DNA of 64,000 nt from NCBI GenBank assembly GCA_963835855.1, contig CAWIHA010000021.1:1-64000 (forward strand). Direction: 5' to 3'. Source of the stretch: CAWIHA01 sp963835855 (lineage in GTDB: Bacteria > Acidobacteriota > Terriglobia > Bryobacterales > Bryobacteraceae). The translations under genes and the position numbers were made by a program. Shown in pieces: positions 26,523 to 35,562 of the stretch (positions are counted from its first letter, which is position 1; every line of letters starts with the position of its first letter). The notes beneath the pieces are model-generated. The model saw only the letters and a program-made list of their open reading frames with translations. It did no database searches and was not told the DNA's origin.

Positions 26523-27211
26523 GTGCGGGTGTTGCTGATTGACGACGACGCCGAGCTCTCTGCGCGCTGCTGAAGGAATTCCTGAGGCGGGAAGGGTTCG
26601 ATGTCGAAGTGGAGCACGATGGGAAGCGCGGCTTGGCGCGTGCGCTCGCGGACGGCAACGATCTCATTGTGCTCGACGTGATGCTGCCGGCCATGGACGG
26701 CTTTGAGATCCTCCGCCAACTCCGCCAGAAAAACCGCGTGCCGGTGCTCATGCTCACCGCGCGCGCCGAGGACGTCGATCGCATCGTCGGCTTGGAACTC
26801 GGCGCCGACGACTACCTTGCCAAGCCCTTCAACCCGCGCGAGCTGGCAGCGCGGATTCGCGCGATTCTGCGGCGTACGGAAGCGCGGACCTCCGGGCGCG
26901 GACCAATCGAAGTGAACGGTGTGGTGCTCGACCCCGGCTCGCGCGAGGTGACCGCTGATGGCAGGCGTATCGAGTTGACCTCGCTCGAATTCGACATTCT
27001 GGAGATTCTGCTGCGCTCCGCCGGCCGGGTGCTCTCCCGCGATGCGCTGATGGAGGCGCTCTACAACCGCAAGACCACGCCGTTCGACCGCTCGATCGAC
27101 ATGCACATCAGCCATCTGCGCAGGAAGCTCGAGCGCAATCGCACGCTGATCAAGACCGTGCGCGGCGTCGGGTATCAGTTCTGCCGCACGCCGGCCGAGG
27201 GCGCCGAATGA
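26523..27211 (+). CDS. OmpR/CpxR-type response regulator, with one-base frameshift
   Basis: A receiver plus winged-helix DNA-binding protein. From the GTG at 26523 the frame reads MRVLLIDDDAEL and then stops at 26571; the continuation KEFLRREGFDVEVEHDG is one frame over, consistent with loss of a base near 26560. After that the frame is intact: phospho-acceptor in LIVLDVMLPAMDGFEIL, the conserved Lys in YLAKPFNPREL, and an OmpR C-terminal domain (LTSLEFDILEILLR ... DMHISHLRRKLE ... VRGVGYQF). The pair with the downstream kinase argues that the gene is functional and that the lost base is a sequence error. Confidence 0.85.
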
Positions 27212-27286
27212 GCTGCGGCTGGGGCTGCTTTTTGGCGGCAATAAAAGAGGAAGGCCCGGCAACATTGTGTCTCCGAAATCCCTTGA

Positions 27287-27309
27287 GACCGCTCCCTCAC
27301 GGTCGCGGC
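27287..27309 (+). repeat. Dispersed 23-nt repeat, copy 1
   Basis: Starts GACCGCTCCCT and ends ACGGTCGCGGC, with one variable base between the halves. The second copy is at 32289-32311. The sequence encodes LPDGRGS-like peptides in one frame, a motif that appears repeatedly in predicted proteins of Solibacter relatives. ACCG and CGGT parts can pair. Confidence 0.7.
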
Positions 27310-27407
27310 CCCCTTCCGAGCCGCGCGCGTCAGCAAGCGGTAAGCGAACTTCGGCGGCAGCGCACTGGTAGCGGCGCGCGCCGGCCGCGCCAGGCGCCGC
27401 CTAACCC

Positions 27408-28748
27408 ATGAGAACGCTCTTCACGAAAATCCTGCTCTGGTTCCTGGCTGCGATGGTCATTACCGTGGCTGGATTCGTGCTCATCACCACGCGAACTTTC
27501 ACCGCCCCGCGCGAGCATCATGGCCCGCCCCATGGTCCCCCGCCTCACGTTTTCGGACGCATGCTCAGCTTTGCGGTCGAGGAAGCCCGCCACGCTTATG
27601 AGGCCGGTGGGCGCCAGCAACTTGCGGCTTACATGGACCGGCTCGACCACACGTTTCACGCACCGGGCGTCTTCACAGACGCCAGCGGCCGCGACCTACT
27701 GACCGGCGCCGACCGTCGCGAGCTGCTGGCGCAAGCGGCGAGGGGGCCGCACTTGTTCGCGCCGCCGGTGCTGGCCAGAGAAAGCGCCGATGGCAAGTAC
27801 TGGCTCTTTCTTTTGCCGCCGCACGGCCGACGCTTCTCATTCTTCTTGCCGCAGTATTTGTGGATCGTCGGGGCCATGGCGCTGCTGTCCTACGCGTTCG
27901 TGCTATACCTGACCTCGCCTTTGCGTAGCCTCAAGCGGGCGGTCGAGAAGTTCGGCCGCGGCGATCTCGCCACGCGCACGAATTCCACCCGCCGCGACGA
28001 GTTCGGCGAGCTGGCGCGCACGTTCGATCAGATGGCCGGCCGCATCGAAACGCTGCTCACGGCTGAGCGGCGGCTGCTGCTCGACATCTCGCACGAGCTG
28101 CGAAGCCCGCTGGCGCGTCTTTCGGTCGCGGTCGAGCTGGCGCGGTCGGGCGAGGACCGCGAGGCCGCGCTGAATCGCATTGAGAAGGAAGCAGACCGGT
28201 TGAACTCGCTGGTGACGGAGCTGGTTCAGGTGACGCGGGCCGAAGGCGATCCGTTGTCTTCGCGCAGCGAGCCGCTGCGGGTGGATGAGCTGCTGGCCGA
28301 TCTCGCAGAGGACTGCGGCCTGGAGGCCAAGGCGCGCGGCTGCCGGATCGAGCTGAAGGCCGCGCCGCCGATCGCCCTTTGCGGCGATCCCGAGCTGCTG
28401 CGCCGTGCCGTCGAAAATGTGGTGCGCAATGCCATCCGCCACGCGCCGCCCGAGAGCGCAGTCGAGATCGGACTCGAGAGGACCGCGGCCGCGGCGCGCA
28501 TCTCGGTTCGCGATTACGGTCCGGGGGTACCGCCCGAGCACCTGGCGCGCATCTTCGATCCGTTTTATCGGGTGGATACGGACCGTAACCGCTCCAGTGG
28601 AGGCGCGGGCCTGGGCCTGGCGATCGCGCGCCGGGCCGTCGAGTTGCACAAGGGGCGGATCGAGGCGCGCAACGCGGAGCCGGGGCTGCTGGTCGAGATC
28701 GAGCTCCCGCTCAGCTTCGCGGGCGCCGCGCCGGCCAGCCCGGTGTGA
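27408..28748 (+). CDS. CpxA-like sensor histidine kinase
   Basis: A 446-aa membrane kinase. It has a membrane segment at 8-30, a periplasmic sensor part (about 31-145) with a His/Pro-rich start (HHGPPHGPPPH) and a second membrane segment near 155-175. A HAMP linker (LTSPLRSLKRAVEKFGRGDLATR) leads to the phospho-acceptor His229 in LLLDISHELRSPLARL. The ATPase boxes are ENVVRNAIRHA, DYGPGVP and GGAGLGLAIA. It follows the regulator at about 200 nt on the same strand. With the divergent Spy-like gene this gives a Cpx-like envelope-stress or metal-stress module; the signal itself is not known, although the His-rich loop suggests metals. Confidence 0.9.
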   Translation: MRTLFTKILLWFLAAMVITVAGFVLITTRTFTAPREHHGPPHGPPPHVFGRMLSFAVEEARHAYEAGGRQQLAAYMDRLDHTFHAPGVFTDASGRDLLTGADRRELLAQAARGPHLFAPPVLARESADGKYWLFLLPPHGRRFSFFLPQYLWIVGAMALLSYAFVLYLTSPLRSLKRAVEKFGRGDLATRTNSTRRDEFGELARTFDQMAGRIETLLTAERRLLLDISHELRSPLARLSVAVELARSGEDREAALNRIEKEADRLNSLVTELVQVTRAEGDPLSSRSEPLRVDELLADLAEDCGLEAKARGCRIELKAAPPIALCGDPELLRRAVENVVRNAIRHAPPESAVEIGLERTAAAARISVRDYGPGVPPEHLARIFDPFYRVDTDRNRSSGGAGLGLAIARRAVELHKGRIEARNAEPGLLVEIELPLSFAGAAPASPV

Positions 28749-28946
28749 GTTCTGACCGGCTGGCTTCGTCCGTTCCTCTCCTAACCGACTTCGCCATCGG
28801 TTCCGGTCCAACGGTGTGAGGCTATGGCTGAGCGTGCTCGCCTACAACTCTGGGGAATGTGCGGCGGCGATTGTATACTGACCAGGACACGCGAGTCCAG
28901 GGTGAAAATTCGTGGTACGATTTCTCCGGGAGTTACTCTGAATCAG

Positions 28947-29604
28947 ATGCGCCCCGACGCCAGCATATGTCAGAAGTTTGCGCGGAGGATCAACGACGAG
29001 ATCGCCTTCGGGCAGCACTTCAACTACGTCTTTGTTGAAGCACTTCAACAGCAGCTCATCACCCAGGACACCAAGCGTCGCTTCGGGATTGCGCTTGAGG
29101 CTCCCCTCAGCTTGTATGACTGGGCGAAACCGTCCTTGGAACGTCCTTCCCAAGTTGCGACTGATCTATCTGCTGGACCTGCTGGGAGCATTTGTCGAGG
29201 AATACGTCGCACAACGTGAATCGGTGCCCCCAGGAAAGGCAGAGGGTGAGCTGCGCCGCAAATGTGCGTCAGGGTGGACAAAGCAGCACCCGGACATACC
29301 TCTATCATCTACTAGTCTCCTCAATCTTGCATTCGTAAACTTTGCGCTTCATAAGATGTATGGAACGGACTTCTCTTCCGTGCAGGAGGGATGCTTTTGG
29401 GAAGCGGGGCCTCTCAGAAAGTGCCTCGTTCACGAGGGTGGCATTATTCCGGATCAACCTTACTTGGCTGTGCTCCAGGAAACCGTTAGGGAACTCGGCG
29501 CCAAGAATGAGGTTCACTCCGGACTCGTGATCTCCGAAAAGTTCCTTTGGGCGTATATTGAGGGTGCTCGGGCGTTCCTCAAAGCCTGCGAGCCCCTCCC
29601 CTGA
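28947..29604 (+). pseudogene. Hypothetical protein with a frameshift
   Basis: An unrecognised protein that reads continuously only after one base is removed near 29145. Up to that point the frame beginning at 28947 gives MRPDASICQKFARRINDEIA through LYDWAKPSLE; downstream the frame gives LPKLRLIYLLDLLGAFVEEY through FLKACEPLP. Together they make about 218 aa, mostly helical. A GTG at 28902 is an alternative start. The base composition is lower in GC than neighbours, so this is probably a recent arrival. I cannot tell whether the extra base is real or a sequencing error. Confidence 0.55.
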
Positions 29605-29801
29605 TGCAGGCGAGGAGCGGCCACCACGAGTGCCAAGAAATCTTTGCAGGTATGAGGCCGCGTTTCGAGTGCCGTGTTTCGGTAGCGAGTAAGTTTCGAT
29701 TTCCGGCCCTCTGACCACCCCGGCCCCGGGGCGCTCTCATCCGCCATAGCCGACGACAGCCGTTTTGCCACTCCGTTTTAGCGTGTGATAGGGTGAGGGG
29801 G

Positions 29802-30530
29802 ATGCGAAACTACATCTGGGCGTTATGGGGTCATTGGGTGGCTCTCATGAGCGGTTTGGTTGGACTGCTTATTACCGTGGGCCTCCGCATCGGGCGCCAA
29901 TTCTCCACCAATATCAGCCTGTGGTCTGACATTCCAGATTGGCTGTTTGCTTGCGTGTGTGCAACGGGCCTCCTGTGGGCTGGATACGCCGCGTGGGACG
30001 ATGAACACCGAGCACTCGTTAATCTTCAAGAGCGCTTGAGATCCCCAGAATTTACAGGAGAATTGGAGTTCTTGTCGATCTGTTCGGTCGATTCAAGGGA
30101 TCAGGACAGCTTCATAATAGCGATAGGAAGCATTATTAACCACTTTGGACCGCCAAGCGCCATCCTGAACTGGTCAATGAAGCTCGTCTTTGCGGACTGT
30201 AGGATCGTCCAAGGCGCTGTCCCGCTATGGAACGGTAAAGACATCCATCTGGAGTCTGCGCCCCCATACGAGCGGGAAGTGACCCTGGATGCCCATAAGT
30301 ATTGGCCCACAACAACAAGTGAGGAGCCAATCCCAGCGGGCGGCGTCAAGTCTGGATGGTTCTGGGCTGATTTCAGGGATACTGCTAAAGAAATGATTCT
30401 TGAAAGCAAGCCTGATCTTGTCATTGAATTTACGGATGCTATAACTAAGAAGACACATCAGATTGTGAGACCGCTAACATGCGGGGTCGGGCAGCCACTT
30501 TTTGGGTTGGATGACGTGCACAATAGATAG
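29802..30530 (+). CDS. Hypothetical membrane protein
   Basis: A 242-aa protein of unknown function. Two hydrophobic segments near the N terminus (about WVALMSGLVGLLITVGL and LFACVCATGLLWAGYAAW) are followed by a soluble domain of about 170 residues with no domain I can name. The soluble part begins DDEHRALVNLQERLRSP. A GAGGGGG run immediately before the ATG at 29802 and a GTG nine bases earlier leave the start open. Base composition is lower in GC than the flanks. It sits between another hypothetical gene and the broken permease, a typical insertion zone. Confidence 0.55.
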   Translation: MRNYIWALWGHWVALMSGLVGLLITVGLRIGRQFSTNISLWSDIPDWLFACVCATGLLWAGYAAWDDEHRALVNLQERLRSPEFTGELEFLSICSVDSRDQDSFIIAIGSIINHFGPPSAILNWSMKLVFADCRIVQGAVPLWNGKDIHLESAPPYEREVTLDAHKYWPTTTSEEPIPAGGVKSGWFWADFRDTAKEMILESKPDLVIEFTDAITKKTHQIVRPLTCGVGQPLFGLDDVHNR

Positions 30531-30613
30531 GCGGTTCTATGCGGGAGATCGGAGCGCTCGTGATGGTAGCGTATCAGGGGGACGTAGCTCAACCCGAGCA
30601 GCCCCCACCGGCT

Positions 30614-32151
30614 TTACACCAACTGGCTGTGCTTCTTGCCGAAGAGCGCGTAGATCGTCAGGCCGATCGCGAGCCAGACGAAGAAGCGCACCCAGGTTTC
30701 GAGCGGCAGGCTCAGCATCAGCACCAGGCAGAAGCGCGATGGAAATCATGCGGCAGCCACGGCACGCCCGGCATCGCGGAAGCCGCGCGGCCGTTCGGGT
30801 TGCTTCGCCGCAGCACGATCACGCCCGCCGAGACGACGATGAACGCGAACAGCGTGCCGATGTTGGCGAGGTCGGCGAAGGTGCCGATGTCCCAGATTCC
30901 CGCCGGAATCCCCACGGCCAGCCCGGCGACCCAGGTGCTGACGTGCGGCGTCTTGATGCGCGGGGTGGACCTTCGAGAATGCGTTGGGCAGCAGGCCGTC
31001 GCGCGACATGGCGAACCAGATGCGCGCCTGGCCGTATTGAAACACCAGCAGCGAGGACACCATGCCCACCATCGCGCCCAGGACTGACCCAGCTGCCGGA
31101 TGCCGTTGTAGCCCAGCGCCTTCAGCGCGTCGGCTACCGGCGCGTCGCCGTGTCCAGCGTCTGTCCACGGCGCGATGCCGGTGAGCACCAGCGCCACCGC
31201 GACATAGAGCACCGTGCAGACGATCAGGGTCGCGATGATGCCGAACGGCAGGTCGCGCTGCGGGCTCGCGGCACTCTTCGGCCGCCGTCGAAACCGAATC
31301 GAACCCGATGTAGGTGAAGAAGACGATGGCCGCGCCGGTCAGCACGCCGGGAAACCCGTTGGGCATGAACGGATGCCAGTTGTCCGGTGTTCACGGCGCT
31401 GCGCCGCGCCGATGACGAAGATCAGGATGGCGCGCGATTTTGATCAGCCACCATGACGTTGTTGGTCCCGGCGCTCTCGCGCACGCCGCGCACCAGAATC
31501 CAAGTCAGGATGAGCAGCATGATGAGCGCCGGCAAGTTGAACCAGTTGCCGGTGAGCTGGCCGCCGGCGACGATCGGGCCCGAGAGTTTGGCCGGCAGGT
31601 GGATGCCGAAGAGGCTATCGAGCAGGTCGTTGAAATACGCCGAGAACCCCACCGCGACCGCCATGTTGGAAACGGCGTACTCGAGGATCAGGTCCCAGCC
31701 GATGATCCAGGCGAAGATCTCGCCCAGCGTGGCGTAGGCATAGGTGTAAGCGCTGCCCGCGATCGGGATCATCGAGGCCAGCTCGGCGTAGCACAGCGCC
31801 GCGAAGCTGCACGCCAGCGCGGTCAGGATGAACGACAGCGAGATGCCCGGGCCGGCGCCGGGCCGGCCCAAGGTGGCAAGCGCGTGGCGGCCGTGCAGGA
31901 TCAGGTCGAGCATCGGGCGCGTGCAGGATCGAGCTGGAGGCTAGCGTCTCGCCGGCGGCGGCGGTGCCGGTGAGGATGAAAATGCCCGAGCCGATCACCG
32001 CGCCGATGCCGAGCGCAGTCAAGCTCCATGGCCCCAGCGTTTTCCGCAGCCGCTTCTCCGGGGCCTCGGAGGCCAGGATCAGCTTGTCGATATTCTTGGT
32101 GCGAAGTAATTGCGACACGCTTGATTTGGCGCGCCGGGGGATCGGCGCCAA
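30614..32151 (-). pseudogene. Amino acid permease (APC superfamily), frameshifted
   Basis: Pieces of one permease of about 510 aa in all three minus frames. The start MAPIPRRAKSSVSQLLRTKN and TALGIGAVIGSGIFILTG are in one frame; from about 31915 LSFILTALACSFAALCYAELASMIP continues in a second; FFTYIGFDSVSTAAEE and LVFQYGQARIWFAMSRDGLLPN are in a third; ANIGTLFAFIVVSAGVIVLRRSNP returns. The last piece is YALFGKKHSQLV. At least six frame changes are needed. It is similar to the intact permease at 43783-45375. A degenerate gene or a poorly sequenced one are both possible. Confidence 0.75.
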
Positions 32152-32288
32152 TTCCCGCCTTTGGAACTGCCTGCCTCGACCCGTTTATCTCTCGCAACCG
32201 CGGCCGCCGGAGAGCGCCGGACGAAATGGCCGAGGCGCTCCCTGTTTATTGATCCTCGCACAATGGAGTGACAATTCTCGCTCGCCAA

Positions 32289-32311
32289 GACCGCTCCCTG
32301 ACGGTCGCGGC
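32289..32311 (+). repeat. Dispersed 23-nt repeat, copy 2
   Basis: Same 23 nt as at 27287-27309 except one central base. It lies between the broken permease and the helicase block, in a non-coding position like the first copy. Confidence 0.7.
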
Positions 32312-32358
32312 TCGGATTCGGCGTGTCACTGTAATTGCGAAGCTCCCACGGACTGCCG

Positions 32359-32517
32359 CTATCTCTTCCTCTGTCCCTTAGCGATCTTCGGCACTTTGCG
32401 CTTTTGCGAACCGCGCGCGACGCCGGCTGGCCGCGCAGCCTTCGGCGGCGCCTTCTTCCGCTGTGCTCTCTTCAGCTTCTTGCGTTCCGCTCTGTCTTGG
32501 ACTGTTTTGGTGTTCAT
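32359..32517 (-). CDS. 52-aa Lys/Arg-rich small protein coupled to the helicase gene
   Basis: The ATG at 32517 overlaps the TGA of the helicase in an ATGA junction. The product is 52 aa, about 40% Lys plus Arg (MNTKTVQDRAERKKLKRAQR ... KAKGQRKR), with Ala and Pro between. Such a charge suggests contact with DNA or RNA. The frame is short and could be chance, but the exact stop-start overlap and the strongly biased composition favour a real gene. No Shine-Dalgarno of its own is needed if translation is coupled. Confidence 0.55.
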   Translation of the reverse strand: MNTKTVQDRAERKKLKRAQRKKAPPKAARPAGVARGSQKRKVPKIAKGQRKR

Positions 32518-34847
32518 TCGTGTGGTTTCAATCCTGCGTATTTTTCGACGATCTTCTTCAACCCGTAACCTGGAAAGCTTACTGTCAGTTTCGCATCATC
32601 GCCCTCGCCTTCGCGGCGTACGATCGTGCCGCGGCCGTAGCGCGGGTGGTCGATCACCGAGCCGACGCCCATCTTGCGGCCGCGCGCCGCGGCAGCGCTC
32701 TTTGCCGCTCGATCCGGAATGCCGCCGGCAGGCTGCGGCTGATTTACGGGCGGACTCTGGGCGGGGAAATCCTTCCCGCGAGCGGCGAAGAACTCCGCGA
32801 TGTTATCCAGAGAATTATACGTCTTACCGGTGTAAGTGTTCTTGCGCGCGATTTCGCGGACCTCGCGTTGCTCGGAAAACAGATCGGCTTCGTGCGCGGC
32901 CGCCCTCCTACCGAGCGGTCCGATTAACTCTGCCGGAAGCTCGCCCAGGAAGCGCGAGGGAACGCTCTGGCTGGCCTGGCCACCGCCCCAGCGGCGCCGG
33001 TAGTGCGCCCAACTCAGCGTGAGCCTTTTCTGGGCGCGCGTCATGCCGACGTAGCAGAGCCGCCGCTCCTCTTCGAGCAGGGTTTCGGAATCGAGCGAGC
33101 GGATGTGCGGGAACAAACCCTCCTCGAGCCCGGCGATGAACACAAACGGGAACTCGAGCCCCTTGGCATTGTGCAGGGTGAGAAGAGAGACCTGCGCGCG
33201 CTCGTCGATCGCGTCCGCTTCCGAGACCAGCGCGGCGTGGTCGAGGAACTCCGCAATGCCTTCGCCGCGCTCGGCCGCTTCGGCGGCCGCGTTCACCAGC
33301 TCGGCCAGGTTCTCGCGGCGCGTTTCGGAATCGGGCGAATCGGCGGTCTCGAGCACTTTGAGATACCCTGTGCGCTCGAGGATAAGCCTCACCACTTCAT
33401 CCAGCGGCTCCTGCGTGCTCGCCTCGCGCAACTCATCGATCAGCTTCTTGAATGCGCCCAGCGCCGCGGCGGCGCGCGCGGGGAAGCGCTTCTCTTCGAG
33501 CATGCGGACGGCCGCCGGCCAGAGAGCCAGGCCGTTCTCGAGCGCGTAGCGTTCAATCTCCCCAGTCGTGCTTTTGCCGATGCCGCGCGCGGGCGTATTG
33601 ACGATCCGCAGCAGGTTGACCGAATCCAGCGGCGAGAGCAGCACCTTCAGGTAGGCGAGCGCGTCTTTGATCTCCGCGCGCTGGTAGAAGCTGAACCCGC
33701 CGATCACCTGATATTGGCGCCCGTAGCGCCGCAGCGCCTCCTCGATCTGGCGCGATTGGAAGTTGGTGCGGTAGAGGACGGCGGCGCGCTCGCCGGGATG
33801 ATCGCTGAGCGTTCGCTCGATGGAATCGGCGATGAACAGCGCTTCGTTTTCGGCATCGATAGCTTCGTAGATTCCGATCCGCGCGCCCGCTTGCGCCGCG
33901 CTCCACAGCCACTTGCCCTTGCGCTGCTTGTTGTGAGCCACCAGCGCGCTCGCCGCTTCGAGAATATTCTTGGTCGAGCGGTAATTCTGCTCCAGCCGGA
34001 TGGTGAACGCGTCCGGAAAATCGCGCTCGAAATCGAGAATGTTACGGATATCGGCGCCGCGCCAACTGTAAATCGATTGGTCCTCGTCGCCAACCACGCA
34101 CACGTTCTGGTGCGCTTCCGTGAGCAGCCTCATCAACTCGTACTGGCTGCGGTTGGTGTCCTGGTATTCGTCGATGAGCAGGTGCGCGAGGCGGCGGTTG
34201 TAAGCGCGCCGGACTGCCTCATCGTGCGTCAGCAGGCGCACGGATTCCAGCAGCAGATCGTCGAAATCGAGTGCGTTCGCCTGCCGCAGCCGGTCTTCGT
34301 ATTCCTCGAAAACGGCCGCTAGCTGCCGCATCTTCGCGTCTTTGGCCGCGTTGTAAAAATCCTCCGGGCCTTGCTTGTGATTTTTCGCGTGGCTGATGCG
34401 CGACAGCGCCGCGCGGTGCTCGATAAATTGCTTTTCCTGCAGCCCGTGATGCCGGTACACGGCCTTGACGACGCCGAGCTGGTCGTCCTCGTCGTAGATG
34501 GTGAAGTTGCGCGTAAAGCCCGGACGCAGGTCTCGAAGCTCCTGCCCGTCCCGGCGGAGCAGCTTCACGCAGAAGGAATGGAAAGTAGAAACCACGAGGC
34601 CGGTCACCGGGTAGCGGCCCGCCAGCAGCGCCGCCACGCGCTCGCGCATCTCGTCGGCCGCCTTATTGGTGAACGTGACGGCGGCGATAGCGTACGGCGG
34701 CACGCGGTGCGCATGGATGAGATGAGCGATGCGGTGTGTGATCACGCGGGTCTTTCCGCTGCCAGCGCCCGCCAGGATCAGCAACGGCCCGCCCACGTAG
34801 GCAACCGCCTCGCGCTGCTGAGGGTTGAGAGGCTCTAGAAAATCCAT
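32514..34847 (-). CDS. UvrD/PcrA-type ATP-dependent DNA helicase
   Basis: A superfamily 1A 3' to 5' helicase for repair and replication-conflict clearance. The ATG at 34847 (MDFLEPLNPQQREAV) gives 777 aa; a longer frame to 35081 has a low-complexity extension. Motif I is AGAGSGKTRVI, motif II is LIDEYQDTN and motif III is VGDEDQSIYSWRGAD. Motifs IV-VI are present, including QNYRSTKNIL and the VSLLTLHNAKGLEFPFVFIAG stretch. The C-terminal end (GSVIDHPRYGRGTIVRREGEGD ... YAGLKPHE) is the PcrA-type C-terminal Tudor-like module that binds RNA polymerase in Bacillus and E. coli UvrD. Hence pcrA is more apt than rep. Confidence 0.93.
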   Translation of the reverse strand: MDFLEPLNPQQREAVAYVGGPLLILAGAGSGKTRVITHRIAHLIHAHRVPPYAIAAVTFTNKAADEMRERVAALLAGRYPVTGLVVSTFHSFCVKLLRRDGQELRDLRPGFTRNFTIYDEDDQLGVVKAVYRHHGLQEKQFIEHRAALSRISHAKNHKQGPEDFYNAAKDAKMRQLAAVFEEYEDRLRQANALDFDDLLLESVRLLTHDEAVRRAYNRRLAHLLIDEYQDTNRSQYELMRLLTEAHQNVCVVGDEDQSIYSWRGADIRNILDFERDFPDAFTIRLEQNYRSTKNILEAASALVAHNKQRKGKWLWSAAQAGARIGIYEAIDAENEALFIADSIERTLSDHPGERAAVLYRTNFQSRQIEEALRRYGRQYQVIGGFSFYQRAEIKDALAYLKVLLSPLDSVNLLRIVNTPARGIGKSTTGEIERYALENGLALWPAAVRMLEEKRFPARAAAALGAFKKLIDELREASTQEPLDEVVRLILERTGYLKVLETADSPDSETRRENLAELVNAAAEAAERGEGIAEFLDHAALVSEADAIDERAQVSLLTLHNAKGLEFPFVFIAGLEEGLFPHIRSLDSETLLEEERRLCYVGMTRAQKRLTLSWAHYRRRWGGGQASQSVPSRFLGELPAELIGPLGRRAAAHEADLFSEQREVREIARKNTYTGKTYNSLDNIAEFFAARGKDFPAQSPPVNQPQPAGGIPDRAAKSAAAARGRKMGVGSVIDHPRYGRGTIVRREGEGDDAKLTVSFPGYGLKKIVEKYAGLKPHE

Positions 34848-35088
34848 TTGGGATGTTCGACTTGCGCGCTGCGGGCTACTGACAGCGGACCCTGTTCCGG
34901 CGCCGGCCGCACAGAACCACCACACTGTTAAGGGCTGAGTTTTGATTTTATCACGGGATGGGGGAAGGCTCATGTGTAAGGCATAAGGTTTCACCGCACA
35001 TGTGGGCGCATCTTCCCCCGCAAATACCGTAGAGCTTGCTTCGTTTTTGGGGCTTTGTTCCTCCCGGCTCCTGTGGTACATCTAGCGC

Positions 35089-35259
35089 ATGACCCGCAAA
35101 CCGATGGGTACCTCCCCAAGCCCGATACCAGAACCCCTGCTAAGACGACTGCAACACTTGTACCATCGCAAGTATGCGGTCGATAACCTGATCCGCTCCT
35201 TAGAGAGCTATGGCCGCTGCCAGCAAGTGCGCGAGCCGAAAAAAAGAGCGGTTGCCTGA
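35089..35259 (+). CDS. Small 56-aa hypothetical protein
   Basis: An ATG-started frame of 56 codons that includes LYHRKYAVDNLIRSLESY, an amphipathic helix with basic residues, and a basic C-terminal tail. No family is known to me. It is longer than expected by chance for such a GC-rich stretch and has no competing frame, but the case is only suggestive. Confidence 0.4.
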   Translation: MTRKPMGTSPSPIPEPLLRRLQHLYHRKYAVDNLIRSLESYGRCQQVREPKKRAVA

Positions 35260-35562
35260 CCACTCCCTGCACCCAAGTGCGTGCTGAACCAGTTGGCTAC
35301 TTTCGGCGGCGTTAACCGCTGAACCCAGATACTCGGAGGAAACAAGAATTAAGCCCCGGCCAGGGGATGCTGGCTGGAAGGTGGGATCTGGCCGTTTGGC
35401 TTTACTTTCCTGGGGCCACCCTTGTAACCTGACAGTTTGCCGGCTCGCCATACTGGGTGAGGATATTCAGGATCCGCATTTCGTATGCCAGGGGCATCGA
35501 GGACCTCTATTGCATGCGGATGAGGGTATGAATGCCTCCCAGGATGCCGGCGATGGGACGGC
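35260..35562. other. Region upstream of the ECF sigma gene
   Basis: About 300 nt with no supported gene. It contains a short hairpin (GGCGG and CCGC around 35310) and a GGAGG-like run at 35334. I recognise no riboswitch class. It probably holds the promoter of the sigma-factor operon. Confidence 0.4.

Noticed and set aside
26414..27265. Long minus-strand extension of the Spy-like gene antisense to the regulator
   Set aside because: It is the shadow of a coding frame; the GTG with GGAGG at 26413 explains the real start.
27208..27411. 67-codon ORF overlapping the response-regulator stop
   Set aside because: It contains the dispersed repeat and low-complexity residues; no family features.
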